Assembly (NCBI RefSeq): GCF_001274775.1
Contig: NZ_LGUE01000004.1
Coordinates: 418,163-482,162, forward strand
Direction of reading: 5' to 3'
DNA length: 64,000 nucleotides
From: Rossellomorea marisflavi
GTDB taxonomy: Bacteria > Bacillota > Bacilli > Bacillales > Bacillaceae_B
The notes under the pieces are model-generated. The model made no database searches, was not told where the DNA came from, and saw nothing but the letters and a program-made list of their open reading frames with translations. Positions 37,980 through 47,018 of this stretch are shown here, one piece after another; the stretch's first letter is position 1, and every line of letters starts with the position of its first letter. Position numbers and translations under genes: made by a program.

Positions 37980-38688
37980 GGTGCGGGACCACATCATCGA
38001 ACAATTCGTGGAACTTCGCCATCACGGTATCGCCCTTTTCCTTCCGTGACTCCCACACCTTCTCGATGTAGATGGCGCTGTTGATCGCCCCCTTCTCGGC
38101 AAATAACGCCTCCATGAACGCCATCAATTCCTCTTCGGATTCCTTTTCACACAGTCGTTCCAGTGCCATGGAGTCAGCAGGTGAAACGCTGAGCCCCTTC
38201 CCCCGCTTCAGGATGAAAAAGTCCGTCACCTCCTGCAGCTTACGCGTACTCATCAATCTCTTCACAATCTTCTCTTTCTTTACAATCTTCTTTATGTTTT
38301 CACATTCATTTCGCATCCCTTTCACATCCATTTCACGTCCATTTCGCAAAGAAGCCCCCCAATGCTCAGGGGCACGGAGCGTGATGATCAATCCATAGGC
38401 AAACGCTTCAGTCGTCAGAATCCCCACCTTCTCCAAGCGCTTGATGGATCGATGGATCCTGGACAGGGAATACACCTCTTTCTTCCGGCCGTCATAAAAC
38501 CACAGATCCTTTTGGAGCTGCTTCAGCGACGTCACATACTGCCTCGAAGACAGCTCCACTTCCCCCACGCGCAACCCGGCCTTGAACGTCACATGCGTCA
38601 GCAGCCAGATGAAGATCCGCATATCCGCCTGATGATGGAACACATTCATCTCCACGATCTCATTGTCAAACTTACTCCAACCTTCCAT
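37969..38688 (-). CDS. Phage-type replisome organiser / DnaD-like initiator
   Basis: About 239 residues from the ATG at 38688 (a GTG at 38694 is alternative). The N-terminus has the phage replisome-organiser pattern: WSKFDNEIVEMNVFHHQADMRIFIWLLTHVTFK and a winged helix (IHRSIKRLEKVGILTTEAFAYGLIITL). The C-terminal ~110 residues (EVTDFFILKRGKGLSVSPADSMALERLCEKESEEELMAFMEALFAEKGAINSAIYIEKVW) resemble the DnaD-like C-terminal helical domain. It would bind an origin and recruit the loader and helicase. It is the first gene of the replication cassette; its stop overlaps the loader start. Confidence 0.8.
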   Translation of the reverse strand: MEGWSKFDNEIVEMNVFHHQADMRIFIWLLTHVTFKAGLRVGEVELSSRQYVTSLKQLQKDLWFYDGRKKEVYSLSRIHRSIKRLEKVGILTTEAFAYGLIITLRAPEHWGASLRNGREMDVKGMRNECENIKKIVKKEKIVKRLMSTRKLQEVTDFFILKRGKGLSVSPADSMALERLCEKESEEELMAFMEALFAEKGAINSAIYIEKVWESRKEKGDTVMAKFHELFDDVVPHHDA

Positions 38689-38922
38689 CTCCACACCACT
38701 CCCATTTCAACATATGTATCTACTCTGTATATAGGCTCAACTTGCCGAAATGGGTACGGTGGACGAAAAAAAGCCTTTTCCACGGAAGAAAAGGGTAAGA
38801 AGCGGTATTCGATTTCAGCCTGAAAGTTCGTCCTGTACCATAGCCGTCATCCAGATCCGACTTTGTTTAGCACCAACCAAACAGGGAAAAATAGAAGTAT
38901 TACACCAAAGGAGCCGATCCCC

Positions 38923-39591
38923 ATGACCAAACCAACCATCAAAGCATTCATATTCGACGTCTATGGCACACTCTTCGACGTCCATTCCGTGCAGGATACG
39001 TGCAACAAACACTTCCCCGACAAAGGCGAAGCCATCAGTCAATCGTGGAGGAAAAAACAGCTCGATTATTTCTTCCTGAGACAAGTGATGGGCACGTACG
39101 AAGACTTCGTCACGGTCACCCGCGAGTCCCTCCGCTATGCCCTCATGGAAAACGGAGCCCAATGGACGACGGAAGCAGAAAACGAATTGATCGACGCCTA
39201 CACGCACCTCACCCACTACTCTGAAGTCGAGGGCGTCCTCCAAGAGCTGAAGGACAAGGAGCTCGTGATCCTGTCGAACGGCACACAGCACATGCTCGAT
39301 AGCCTGATCGAAAACGCCGGTCTCGCTCACCATTTCGACTCGGTCCTGAGCGTCGATGACGTCAAGCAGTTTAAGCCCGCACCCGCCGCCTACACCCATG
39401 CCCTCAAGGAGCTCGACGTGAAACGCGAGGAAGTGCTCTTCATGTCCTCCAACGGCTGGGACATCTCCGGCGCCAAGAACTTCGGCTTCCACACCGCCTG
39501 GATCAACCGCGGCCATGCCCCGACAGAACAGCTCGGACTAGAGCCGGATGCGGAGTATGACGATTTAACAGGCATTCTTGAGTGGAAATAA
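38923..39591 (+). CDS. HAD-superfamily hydrolase, haloacid-dehalogenase type II-like
   Basis: 222 residues from the ATG at 38923 after AAAGGAG. The catalytic motif I is AFIFDVYGTLFDVHSV, the type II 2-haloacid dehalogenase pattern. Motif II is VILSNGTQHML, Lys lies in DVKQFKPAPAAY, and motif IV is EVLFMSSNGWDISGAKNFGFHTAWINR. It would hydrolyse a 2-haloalkanoate or, more often in Bacillus, an unknown phosphate ester. No transporter or regulator is adjacent. A perfect hairpin follows. Confidence 0.87.
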   Translation: MTKPTIKAFIFDVYGTLFDVHSVQDTCNKHFPDKGEAISQSWRKKQLDYFFLRQVMGTYEDFVTVTRESLRYALMENGAQWTTEAENELIDAYTHLTHYSEVEGVLQELKDKELVILSNGTQHMLDSLIENAGLAHHFDSVLSVDDVKQFKPAPAAYTHALKELDVKREEVLFMSSNGWDISGAKNFGFHTAWINRGHAPTEQLGLEPDAEYDDLTGILEWK

Positions 39592-39594
39592 GTA

Positions 39595-39625
39595 AAAGGA
39601 TCCGATGCTGCTATCGGATCCTTTT
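39595..39625 (+). terminator. Rho-independent terminator
   Basis: AAAAGGATCCGAT / ATCGGATCCTTTTT, six-base loop, right after the HAD gene. Confidence 0.88.
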
Positions 39626-39717
39626 TATGCGTTACAGGAAAACAGATACAATTCATTACCGTCTTACTTTACAACCTCGCTATGATCCAATTCCATAATC
39701 ATCCCTTACTCCCTGCA

Positions 39718-39954
39718 TCAACTCACACTCAACATATAAACCAATAAAAACCCAATCGCGTATGCCAGCACCACACTGAGAACAGAAGCAATCATCAGGG
39801 CTCCCCCCATCTTCCGGTCCCTGAAGTGATGCCAGAGGATAAACCCAGCCACCAGTGCAACCAGCGCAAGCACCATGGACGCCAACAACATGGCCGCAAC
39901 CGCAGCCACCCAGCCTACAATCGTCGTGAATGTCTTTCCTCCTGTTTCGTTCAT
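39718..39954 (-). CDS. Small integral membrane protein
   Basis: 78 residues from an ATG after AAAGAGGGG. Two long hydrophobic stretches: TIVGWVAAVAAMLLASMVLALVALVAGFILW and ALMIASVLSVVLAYAIGFLLVYML, separated by HHFRDRKMGG. It heads a series of reverse-strand membrane genes up to 41.1 kb. Function unknown. Confidence 0.62.
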   Translation of the reverse strand: MNETGGKTFTTIVGWVAAVAAMLLASMVLALVALVAGFILWHHFRDRKMGGALMIASVLSVVLAYAIGFLLVYMLSVS

Positions 39955-40077
39955 GCGTTGACCCCTCTTTCGGATTTTTCTTTTAACCTATACCTATGCG
40001 TACAGTCCGCCCATTTCCCGGATTCAGAAGAAAAATAATGAAGATCGCAGCTTTTCCTAAGGATTATTTTCATGCAA

Positions 40078-40413
40078 TTAGTGTGTGAGGAGCGCAACCA
40101 AGACGGGAAATAATAATGCGTGGATGTACGATATCAATATCCTTTTATTTGTAACTAGTTTCTTGTACATGTTTAAATGTCCATCTTCATAAAAGACCTT
40201 CAACATAACATGTTTTTCTTTTACAGGCATGTAGATATCACACATGCCAAAGACAATCATCACCATAAGAATGGCGACTTCAAGCTTGGGTTCAAAAAGG
40301 ACGATTCCACTATAGATCGTGACTGACATAATCGAAATGATTACCGGGATGATTACATATGCCGTTACTTTATTCCACTTGGACAGGACATCTAATTTTG
40401 TCTCCGAATTCAA
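40078..40413 (-). CDS. Membrane protein, paralogue of the next reverse-strand gene
   Basis: 111 residues from a TTG after GAAGGTG. Membrane helices are VTAYVIIPVIISIMSVTIYSGIVL and LEVAILMVMIVFGMCDIYM, followed by the soluble LKVFYEDGHLNMYKKLVTNKRILISY and a last helix IHALLFPVLVALL. It aligns without gaps to the 111-residue protein at 40536-40871 (NK-x-x-A-x-V-x-x-P-x-I-x-S near residue 13; similar D-G-x-L region). So it is a tandem duplication that has diverged strongly. The family is unknown. Confidence 0.6.
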   Translation of the reverse strand: MNSETKLDVLSKWNKVTAYVIIPVIISIMSVTIYSGIVLFEPKLEVAILMVMIVFGMCDIYMPVKEKHVMLKVFYEDGHLNMYKKLVTNKRILISYIHALLFPVLVALLTH

Positions 40414-40535
40414 GTCAGCACCTTCTATTCTCTAAAGCTATGGTTGGACTTTATGATCGTCTCGGAATCATTAACTAACAGGATACTTTGTAAAAGTATG
40501 ACAGGTTCCATACCATCTTCCCTTACGTTCTTCCC

Positions 40536-40871
40536 TCAATGCATGTTTATCGCAAAAAAAGCTGTAATGGCCGTGACCATACAATATTTCATCAAAGTTC
40601 CTTTATATTTCTTGAGCCTCTCTTTTAAACGTAAGTCTCCATCGGTCCCATACACATTCATACATTCATCCTTATCAAAAATGGGTTGATACAACACACA
40701 GTAAAGAAAAGGTGTCGCAATCAGGGCCAAAACGCTCTGGCCGTGGATATCTCCAAATGAGTAGACCAGATAAGGGATGCCCGCCCCTGCTGACATGATC
40801 ATCGGCACGAGTACGAAGGCCAGGAATTTGTTGCGAATGGTCATATTTTCAGTTGATGATCCGTTACTCAC
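40536..40871 (-). CDS. Membrane protein, paralogue of the preceding gene
   Basis: The start is set at the GTG at 40871 after GGAAGGTGATAG, which gives exactly 111 residues, the same length as the paralogue at 40078-40413. Hydrophobic segments are FLAFVLVPMIMSAGAGIPYLVYSF and SVLALIATPFLYCVLY, and the middle has the DECMNVYGTDGDLRLKERLKKYKGTLM helix. A 120-bp gap separates the two copies. Equal length and shared motifs show common origin. Function unknown. Confidence 0.6.
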   Translation of the reverse strand: MSNGSSTENMTIRNKFLAFVLVPMIMSAGAGIPYLVYSFGDIHGQSVLALIATPFLYCVLYQPIFDKDECMNVYGTDGDLRLKERLKKYKGTLMKYCMVTAITAFFAINMH

Positions 40872-40930
40872 CCTATCACCTTCCCCTCTTTCACTTGCTA
40901 GAGCGTTAGATCCATCTACGCCCACACCAC

Positions 40931-41107
40931 CTATAGCACTCTACCAATCAACCAAGGCACCAGATTGATGCTGATCACGCCCCACACCGTGACGGCAGCA
41001 ATCCACCAGATCATAAATCGGGTCGAAGGGTGCTTCTTTCTCTTCCGGATGACAACCAGGGTGATGAGTCCAAGTGGAATCAAGATGGTGACTAACCATG
41101 TGACCAT
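40931..41107 (-). CDS. Small two-helix membrane protein
   Basis: 58 residues if started at the ATG at 41107 (a GTG at 41116 is alternative; GGGGAG lies upstream of both). Helices are VTWLVTILIPLGLITLVVI and FMIWWIAAVTVWGVISINLVPWLI, joined by RKRKKHPSTR. It is encoded just upstream of the duplicated membrane-protein pair on the same strand. No family recognised. Confidence 0.55.
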   Translation of the reverse strand: MVTWLVTILIPLGLITLVVIRKRKKHPSTRFMIWWIAAVTVWGVISINLVPWLIGRVL

Positions 41108-41280
41108 ATCATGCACGCTCCCCTCTGTTTCATATACCCAAACTTTACCATGTAACTGGAAGAAAATGAAGGGAAAAGGGGCGGCATCCTTCTGAATGAA
41201 GATTTGAATCCTCCCCCCAAGAAGCTTATAATGAGGTGGAATTTGGAACGGTAAACAAGATCCGGAAAGGTTTAGATAGG

Positions 41281-41961
41281 ATGAAACAGACAGTGTTAAT
41301 CGCAGAGGATGAAGAGATCCTCCGGGAAATCAGTAAGAATTATTTTGTGAATGAAGGGTATGAGGTGCTGGAAGCCGGCGACGGAGAGGAGGCGCTGGAG
41401 CTCTTCGGGTGCCACTCCGTTGATCTGATCGTATTGGATATCATGATGCCCCGCCGTGACGGTTGGGACGTGTGCCGGCAGATCCGGGAGCAGTCGTCGG
41501 TGCCGATCATCATCCTGACGGCACGGTCCGATGAGGAGGATACGATCCTAGGATTCGAGCTCGGGGCGGATGATTATGTGACGAAGCCCTACAGCCCGAA
41601 GATCCTCTTGGCGCGTGCCAAGCGCCTCCTCCAGCAGCGCACCCAGCCTGCTACAAAGGACGATGACGCCTTGACGACGGGCGGTCTGCAGGTGAACCTC
41701 GGGGCGCGCACGGTGAAGGTGGCAGGTGAAGAGGTCTCCCTCACCCATACGGAGTTCGAAATCCTGTCATACCTCATGCTCAATGAGAACATGGTCATCT
41801 CCCGGGAGCAGCTGATCATCAAGATCTGGGGCTATGAATACCAAGGGGATGAGCGGTCCCTAAATACCCACATCCGGAACCTGCGCTCGAAGCTCGGGGC
41901 ATGCGCCGGGATGATCAAGACGATCGTACGGGCCGGTTACAAGTTTGAGGGACTGGTATGA
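41281..41961 (+). CDS. OmpR-family response regulator
   Basis: The start is the ATG at 41281 (MKQTVLIAEDEEIL); the frame opens 45 bp earlier without support. It has 226 residues. The receiver domain has the acidic pair EDEE, phospho-acceptor Asp in DLIVLDIMMPRRDGWDV, and Lys in DDYVTKPYSPK. The winged helix is at the C-terminus (VSLTHTEFEILSYLMLNENMVISREQLIIKIWGYEYQG...NTHIRNLRSKLG). It forms a coupled pair with the kinase: the last codons overlap the kinase start by ATGA. Confidence 0.93.
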   Translation: MKQTVLIAEDEEILREISKNYFVNEGYEVLEAGDGEEALELFGCHSVDLIVLDIMMPRRDGWDVCRQIREQSSVPIIILTARSDEEDTILGFELGADDYVTKPYSPKILLARAKRLLQQRTQPATKDDDALTTGGLQVNLGARTVKVAGEEVSLTHTEFEILSYLMLNENMVISREQLIIKIWGYEYQGDERSLNTHIRNLRSKLGACAGMIKTIVRAGYKFEGLV

Positions 41962-43802
41962 AGAGCCGCCTCTTCCTCAAGCTCTTCTTCCTGACCCTTG
42001 CCCTGTGCATGCTGATGGTCGGGGGAATCTACATCGGCCAGACGCTTTTCTTCGATGAGTATTATGAATCGAGCAAGATCGGCGAGCTCTCCGATTCCAT
42101 GGATGAGTTCCAGAAGGAATACCTGAAGCTCGACGACGGGGAACGGGCGAACCATGAGCTGGAACGCAGCTTCCATCAGGAGACGAATGCCTGGATCACC
42201 GTCCTCGATGAAAAGGGCTATGTGAAGACCCTTGAAGACTACACCCTCACGATCACGGGTGGATTCGTCGAGGAAGGCGGCATCGTGGCCAATATGGACC
42301 AGGAGTACACGATCCCCCTGGCCTATCTCGAAAACTCGCTATCTGATACGTCGATCCTCGAAGCCCTTGAAAACTACCGGGATCACGTCCTTGAGGTCAA
42401 GGCGATTGCAAAAGGCGACGAGCTGTATCCTTACGAAATGGTCGTGGATAAAGAACATCACCTGAACAACCGGGAGAGCCCCTTCGAGATCTTCGACGGC
42501 GGGATCGACAGCTACATGGACTATATGCGGAACCGGGTCCTCGACGAAAGGATCGATCACACACGGGACCAATCCCTCAAGAAGAAGATCCTGTACGGGA
42601 AGGTCGATGCCACCCAGACACCTGAACAATACCCGTTCCAGATGAACCCGGTTTTATCGAATCGCGTGTTCCTGGAGCAGGTCAAAGCATTTCAGGCCGA
42701 TCTGCTCCTCCGCCCGGGTCACGATCCCGTCGAGTCCTCCCCGAAGAGCTATGAGCGGAATGGCGTCTCCTATAAGATCCTCGTAGACAAGAAGCTGGAT
42801 GAAGACGGGAAACCCCTTTATTTCATCTCGATGACGTCTCTCCAGCCGATTGATGAGGCGATGGAAATGCTGAAGGATTATTACATCTACGTGATCATCG
42901 GAGCGGTCATCCTGGCCCTCCTCGGATCTTTCTATTATTCGAAAAAGATCACACAACCCTTGGTGAACATCAACAAGACGGCAAAGGACATGGCCAACCT
43001 TCAGTTCGAGCAGCGCATCCCGATCAAGACCTCCGATGAGATCGGCGAGCTGTCGGAGAGCATCAACAATCTATCCGACAACCTCCACCGCCATATCAAC
43101 CAGCTGCAGCATGAGATCCAAAAGGAAAAGCAGCTCGAACATACGCGCAAGAACTTCATCGCCGGTGTGTCCCATGAACTGAAGACGCCCCTCAGCATCA
43201 TCCAGAGCTGCACGGCGATCTTACAGGACGGCCTTGCCAAGGACCGCACGGATCACTATTTTGAAGCCATCAACCGGGAAGTGAGCCGGATGGACCGGCT
43301 CATCGTCGACATGCTCGAGCTCGCCAAGTACGAGTCCGGCACCTTCCAGCTCCAACCGGATGCGTTCCCCGTCAAAGAGGCGATCCAAAACGTGTTCAAC
43401 CAGCTCATGATGAAGATCCAGGAGAAAGATCTCCAGATTCACATGGACGTGGCAGACGTCACCGTGCTCGCCGATCAGCACCGCATCGAGCAGGTGCTCA
43501 GCAACCTCCTGTCAAACGCCATCAAGCACACACCGGCAGCAGGACAAGTGACCATCGAAGCCCATCCCGAAGGCGGCCACGTGCGGATCAGCATCATCAA
43601 CGAAGGCGAGCCCATCGAAGAAACCCAGCTAAAGAGGATCTGGGACCAGTTCTATCAAGAGAAGAAAGCCGGACGTGCCAAAGACGGCACCGGCCTCGGA
43701 CTCGCCATCGCAAAGAACATCCTGAAGCTCCATGACGCAGAGTATTACGCTCAGAACACGGACCGCGGCGTTTGTTTTTCGTTTACGTTGAAACAGATGT
43801 AG
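41958..43802 (+). CDS. Sensor histidine kinase with large extracytoplasmic domain
   Basis: 614 residues. An N-terminal helix (LFFLTLALCMLMVGGIYIGQTLFF) and a second at ~305-325 (YIYVIIGAVILALLGSFYY) enclose an extracytoplasmic sensor of about 280 residues. A HAMP linker follows, then HisKA with phospho-acceptor His in FIAGVSHELKTPLSIIQ. The catalytic domain has QVLSNLLSNAIKHTP (N-box) and DGTGLGLAIAKNILKLHDA (G-box). It phosphorylates the upstream-encoded regulator. The large sensor and cell-envelope neighbours suggest envelope sensing (inference). The signal is unknown. Confidence 0.93.
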   Translation: MKSRLFLKLFFLTLALCMLMVGGIYIGQTLFFDEYYESSKIGELSDSMDEFQKEYLKLDDGERANHELERSFHQETNAWITVLDEKGYVKTLEDYTLTITGGFVEEGGIVANMDQEYTIPLAYLENSLSDTSILEALENYRDHVLEVKAIAKGDELYPYEMVVDKEHHLNNRESPFEIFDGGIDSYMDYMRNRVLDERIDHTRDQSLKKKILYGKVDATQTPEQYPFQMNPVLSNRVFLEQVKAFQADLLLRPGHDPVESSPKSYERNGVSYKILVDKKLDEDGKPLYFISMTSLQPIDEAMEMLKDYYIYVIIGAVILALLGSFYYSKKITQPLVNINKTAKDMANLQFEQRIPIKTSDEIGELSESINNLSDNLHRHINQLQHEIQKEKQLEHTRKNFIAGVSHELKTPLSIIQSCTAILQDGLAKDRTDHYFEAINREVSRMDRLIVDMLELAKYESGTFQLQPDAFPVKEAIQNVFNQLMMKIQEKDLQIHMDVADVTVLADQHRIEQVLSNLLSNAIKHTPAAGQVTIEAHPEGGHVRISIINEGEPIEETQLKRIWDQFYQEKKAGRAKDGTGLGLAIAKNILKLHDAEYYAQNTDRGVCFSFTLKQM

Positions 43803-43933
43803 CTGCCAAACCTTTGCTCTGTTGCGTACAAATAGCTCTCCTCCAAGGGGTTGTAATCTAAATGATTTATTTGTAAATAAACTGATACAAAAGGATGAAT
43901 CATGTGTTACAATCTTTTGGGAGGTGCGTAAGT

Positions 43934-44449
43934 ATGAAAAAATTCTTAGTAGTCGTACTTGTTGCCCTGCTCTTGGGAGCTTGTGGCGCAACGGAAACGA
44001 AGGAACCAAAGTCTGTCGATTCCAGTGAAAAATCCGAGAACGAAACCAATAAGGAAGAAACCAAAAAGGAAGAGCCTAAGAAGCTTAACCAGGAAATCGC
44101 TGACACAGAAAACATCAAAGCAACCTTGATTTCTGTGGAAAAGAAAAAAGACGATGTGTTTGGTGATACCATTGAGGTCATGTTCGAGGTTGAAAATAAA
44201 CGTGATGATACCATCGAAATTCAAGCAAGGGAAGTTTCCGCTGACGGCAAGATGGTCGATGAGGGAATGCTCAGCATGAGCCAAGAAATTTCAGGTGGCA
44301 AGAAAGCCGATGCTATCCTTACCATTCAAAGCTATGACGAAGGAAAAGAGATTCCTGAGCTAAAAGAAAATCTCGAAATGATCCTTTACGCTTTTTCATG
44401 GGATAACATGGACTTTGAAGAAGAGCACAATGTAAAAATAGACTTCTAA
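43934..44449 (+). CDS. Lipoprotein with DUF5067-like domain
   Basis: The start is the ATG at 43934 after GGGAGGTGCGTAAGT. It has 171 residues. The signal peptide ends in lipobox LLGAC, followed by a Lys/Glu-rich linker of ~35 residues. The C-terminal ~120 residues (IKATLISVEKKKDDVFGDTIEVMFEVENKRDDTIEIQAREVSADGKMV) form an immunoglobulin-like beta domain as in DUF5067/DUF4352 lipoproteins. The two-component genes end 130 bp upstream; co-regulation is possible but unproven. A terminator follows. Confidence 0.75.
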   Translation: MKKFLVVVLVALLLGACGATETKEPKSVDSSEKSENETNKEETKKEEPKKLNQEIADTENIKATLISVEKKKDDVFGDTIEVMFEVENKRDDTIEIQAREVSADGKMVDEGMLSMSQEISGGKKADAILTIQSYDEGKEIPELKENLEMILYAFSWDNMDFEEEHNVKIDF

Positions 44450-44456
44450 CATAGAA

Positions 44457-44489
44457 GGAGGACGACTTAAAAAAGTCTCCTCCTTTTTT
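44457..44489 (+). terminator. Rho-independent terminator
   Basis: GGAGGA..ACTT / AAGT.TCCTCC and a run of seven T, after the lipoprotein. Confidence 0.82.
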
Positions 44490-44759
44490 ATTGCAGTAAA
44501 TCAGGTGTTCCATAACTACGCTCGTTCGTTTTATTCAATTCATCCCCCCTTTCCACCTCTATCTCCGAATTTTCGCTCTCTATCCATTCAATGTTTATAT
44601 GTATCCACTCTACACTCCAAGGTTTTATACCAATCTTCACCTCATCTTTATCTCACAGCGATAAAGTATGGAGTGATGCGGATACGCGCATATGAGCTTT
44701 TCAAGAGTCGTGAACGACCAAATATAGAATGAATTTCACACATGAAAGGTGGATACACA
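44490..44759. other. 270-bp pyrimidine-rich gap without a gene
   Basis: Forward and reverse frames here have no ribosome site. The stretch 44540-44640 is rich in C and T (CCCCCCTTTCCACCTC). No promoter pair, hairpin or repeat was found with confidence. Confidence 0.45.
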
Positions 44760-45695
44760 GTGAAGCGTACAGTCAGACGAAAACGAATCAGAAAAAGAAG
44801 GGTCGGCCTTCTCCTCATCGTCGCCCTCCTCCTCGCCTTCGGGATCAAAGGGTACATCTTCGCCAATGGGAAGCCGTCCCTCCATAAGACCAGCGCCGAG
44901 GAGGAAACGGAATTCAACGGATCGGACGAGCAGGTCGACAACACCAATGTACTCATCCTCGGGAGCGACGCACGCGGGGACGAGCGGGCACGGGCCGATA
45001 CGATCATGATCGCCAACTACTCCTCGAACACGAAGGAGCCGAAGATCGTCTCAATCATGCGGGACACCTACGTCCATATCCCCGAGCACGGCTATAATAA
45101 AATCAACGCCGCGTATGCTTTCGGTGGCCCTGAACTCATGAGGCAGACGATCGAGGAAAACTTCGGCATCCCCATCCACTCTTATGCCGAAGTCAACTTC
45201 AACTCGTTTGAGGAGATTGTCGACGCCGTCGCACCGGACGGGATCGAAGTGACGCCGACGTATGAAATGACTCAAGACAAAAAAGCCCTCGGCGTCCAGC
45301 TGACCGAAGGCACACAAAAACTCCACGGCAAGGAGCTTCTCGCCTACAGCCGCTTCCGCCATGACGGGAACGGCGACTACGGACGCGTCGAACGCCAACA
45401 GGAAGTCTTCGGCAAGCTGAAGGAAGAAGTAAGCAGCTTCTCCACCATCACCAAACTGCCGAAGATCGTTCGCATCGCCTACAACTCCGTCGACACCAAC
45501 GTCCCTTACCGCACCCTCCTCTCGGTCGGAACCGATGTGGTGCGCGGCAAGACCAAGGACGTGGAAACCATGCGCCTCCCGATGGATAATACCTACCATA
45601 ACACCCGTTATGATGTCGGCGCCGTCTTGGAATTTGATGAAGGCGGGTTGGAAGAGAATGCGGCTGAAGTGCAGGCGTTTTTGGAAGAATCGTGA
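44760..45695 (+). CDS. LytR-CpsA-Psr (LCP) family cell-wall polymer ligase
   Basis: The start is set at GTG 44760 because AAAGGTGG is six bases upstream; an ATG at 44742 would overlap that site. It has 311 residues. A basic cytoplasmic start (VKRTVRRKRIRKRR) is followed by one membrane helix (VGLLLIVALLLAFGIKGYIF). The extracytoplasmic LCP domain has the pyrophosphate-binding NVLILGSDARGDERARADTIMI, SIMRDTYVHIPEHGYNKINAAYAFGG and LLAYSRFRHDGNGDYGRVERQQEV. LCP enzymes attach teichoic acids or capsules to peptidoglycan from undecaprenyl-pyrophosphate donors. It has no polymer genes next to it. A hairpin follows. Confidence 0.92.
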   Translation: MKRTVRRKRIRKRRVGLLLIVALLLAFGIKGYIFANGKPSLHKTSAEEETEFNGSDEQVDNTNVLILGSDARGDERARADTIMIANYSSNTKEPKIVSIMRDTYVHIPEHGYNKINAAYAFGGPELMRQTIEENFGIPIHSYAEVNFNSFEEIVDAVAPDGIEVTPTYEMTQDKKALGVQLTEGTQKLHGKELLAYSRFRHDGNGDYGRVERQQEVFGKLKEEVSSFSTITKLPKIVRIAYNSVDTNVPYRTLLSVGTDVVRGKTKDVETMRLPMDNTYHNTRYDVGAVLEFDEGGLEENAAEVQAFLEES

Positions 45696-45720
45696 TGGGG
45701 CAAAAATAGGTGATATGAAG

Positions 45721-45749
45721 AAGACCCAGAGTTGATGGCTCTGGGTCTT
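45721..45749. terminator. Terminator hairpin
   Basis: AAGACCCAGAG / CTCTGGGTCTT with a 7-base loop between the convergent LCP and GNAT genes; the T-run is short. Confidence 0.65.
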
Positions 45750-45760
45750 ATATGCTTCCA

Positions 45761-46300
45761 TTAATAAAGGTAGCCCAATAAATCTAAACATCCATTTTCC
45801 CACGTCACATTTCCGATTTCCTTCATCATCAGTTCATTCATGACTTCCATTCCCAAACCTAAAGATTTATGATTTTCATTATCTATTTTGAGCCATGTAC
45901 ATTCGTTCATTACGGATCGGTATCCATTCTTTAAATACAAACCCTTATCATCTGCAAATAAAAGTAAGAAATCAATTGATTTATCTTCACTGAATTTTTC
46001 AATTTCTGAAAGCAACAAAGAGCCTAATCCATTTGAGCGGTATTCCTTTTTGACACATAGATCAATGACTCCAAGAACGTTTACAGGATGGCCATTTAGA
46101 TTCATCACTCGATAATCCAGTCCCACTTGAGCAACAAGCATATTGTCATCATTCAAAACCAAGTATCTAAAATGAGGCAATTGCTTAAAATAAATTCTTT
46201 CCTTCGGATTATCCTCTCCAAAACTCTCCAACAGTAAGTCTTGAATACTTCTTCTTACCGCATCATCAAGCTCATACTCGTGTACTCTTTTGATTATCAA
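45761..46300 (-). CDS. GNAT-family acetyltransferase
   Basis: 179 residues from a TTG after CAGGTG. Motif A is VIDLCVKKEYRSNGLGSLLLSEI, with the acetyl-CoA loop RSNGLG, and motif B is GLYLKNGYRSVMNECTWLKI. It is notably richer in A and T than the LCP gene beside it, which suggests a separate origin. Substrate unknown; antibiotic-modifying and ribosomal-protein acetyltransferases share this fold. Confidence 0.8.
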   Translation of the reverse strand: MIIKRVHEYELDDAVRRSIQDLLLESFGEDNPKERIYFKQLPHFRYLVLNDDNMLVAQVGLDYRVMNLNGHPVNVLGVIDLCVKKEYRSNGLGSLLLSEIEKFSEDKSIDFLLLFADDKGLYLKNGYRSVMNECTWLKIDNENHKSLGLGMEVMNELMMKEIGNVTWENGCLDLLGYLY

Positions 46301-46361
46301 CTTTTTTCACCTGTCCTACATTAATCCGTTTAATCCTATATCTCATTGAGCGCAAGGAGAC

Positions 46362-46871
46362 TTATACGATACGGGAATAGTACGCGACATCGGCAACCCT
46401 GCCCAGCAAATTCGATTCGGGCAACACCGCTACCAACGTAAATCCTAGTTTTTCGATTAACTTCTTTGACTGCACATTTTCATGATCGATCGTAGCCGAT
46501 AGGCGTTTAAGATGTAATGTGCTTCTACAATGCTCGATGACCGCGGACACCGCTTCATGCGCAAACCCGCATCCCCAATGCTCCCTCATGAAGCGATAGC
46601 CGATTTCGCCAAGATACCCTTCTGCTATAGTCGGAATCATGACATCCCCGATGAATTCATCTGTCTCTTTTAGTGCCACCGTCCATTTTGTTTCAGTACG
46701 ATTTCTGATCATTTCTATCATGCCTTGTTCATCACGAGGGGGATTGATTCCGAGGTATTTTCTTACTTCCTCATGGTTAAACATTTGAAGCATGTTAGGG
46801 ATGTCTTTTTCAGCTCTCGGACGTAAAACCAATCGATCTGTTTGGATGATCGGCGCTTCTTTTTTTGTCAT
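46362..46871 (-). CDS. RimJ/RimL-type GNAT acetyltransferase
   Basis: 169 residues from an ATG after CAGGAATCCATC. The typical RimJ/L layout is IIQTDRLVLRPRAEKDIPNMLQMF, IGYRFMREHWGCGFAHEAVSAVI (motif A) and LSATIDHENVQSKKLIEKLGF. It would acetylate an N-terminal amine or a small molecule. It lies 60 bp from another GNAT gene on the same strand and may form an operon with it. Confidence 0.83.
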   Translation of the reverse strand: MTKKEAPIIQTDRLVLRPRAEKDIPNMLQMFNHEEVRKYLGINPPRDEQGMIEMIRNRTETKWTVALKETDEFIGDVMIPTIAEGYLGEIGYRFMREHWGCGFAHEAVSAVIEHCRSTLHLKRLSATIDHENVQSKKLIEKLGFTLVAVLPESNLLGRVADVAYYSRIV

Positions 46872-47018
46872 GATGGATTCCTGCTTTCGTGCATTGTGTA
46901 AATAAAAATGGTCACATTGTCTATATGCTGCAATGTTGAGATCCCTGTTCTTCTGATGCTACTTAACTGTTCAGGGGTGTGTAGCGTGGATAGGCTTTTA
47001 TACAGGTAGAGGCAACCA

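Noticed and set aside
36383..38688. Complete prophage
   Set aside because: No integrase, capsid, tail, portal, terminase or lysis genes nearby.
43866..43881. TTTATTT-GT-AAATAAA palindrome upstream of the lipoprotein
   Set aside because: AT-rich and easily arises by chance; not within a clear promoter, so not called as an operator.
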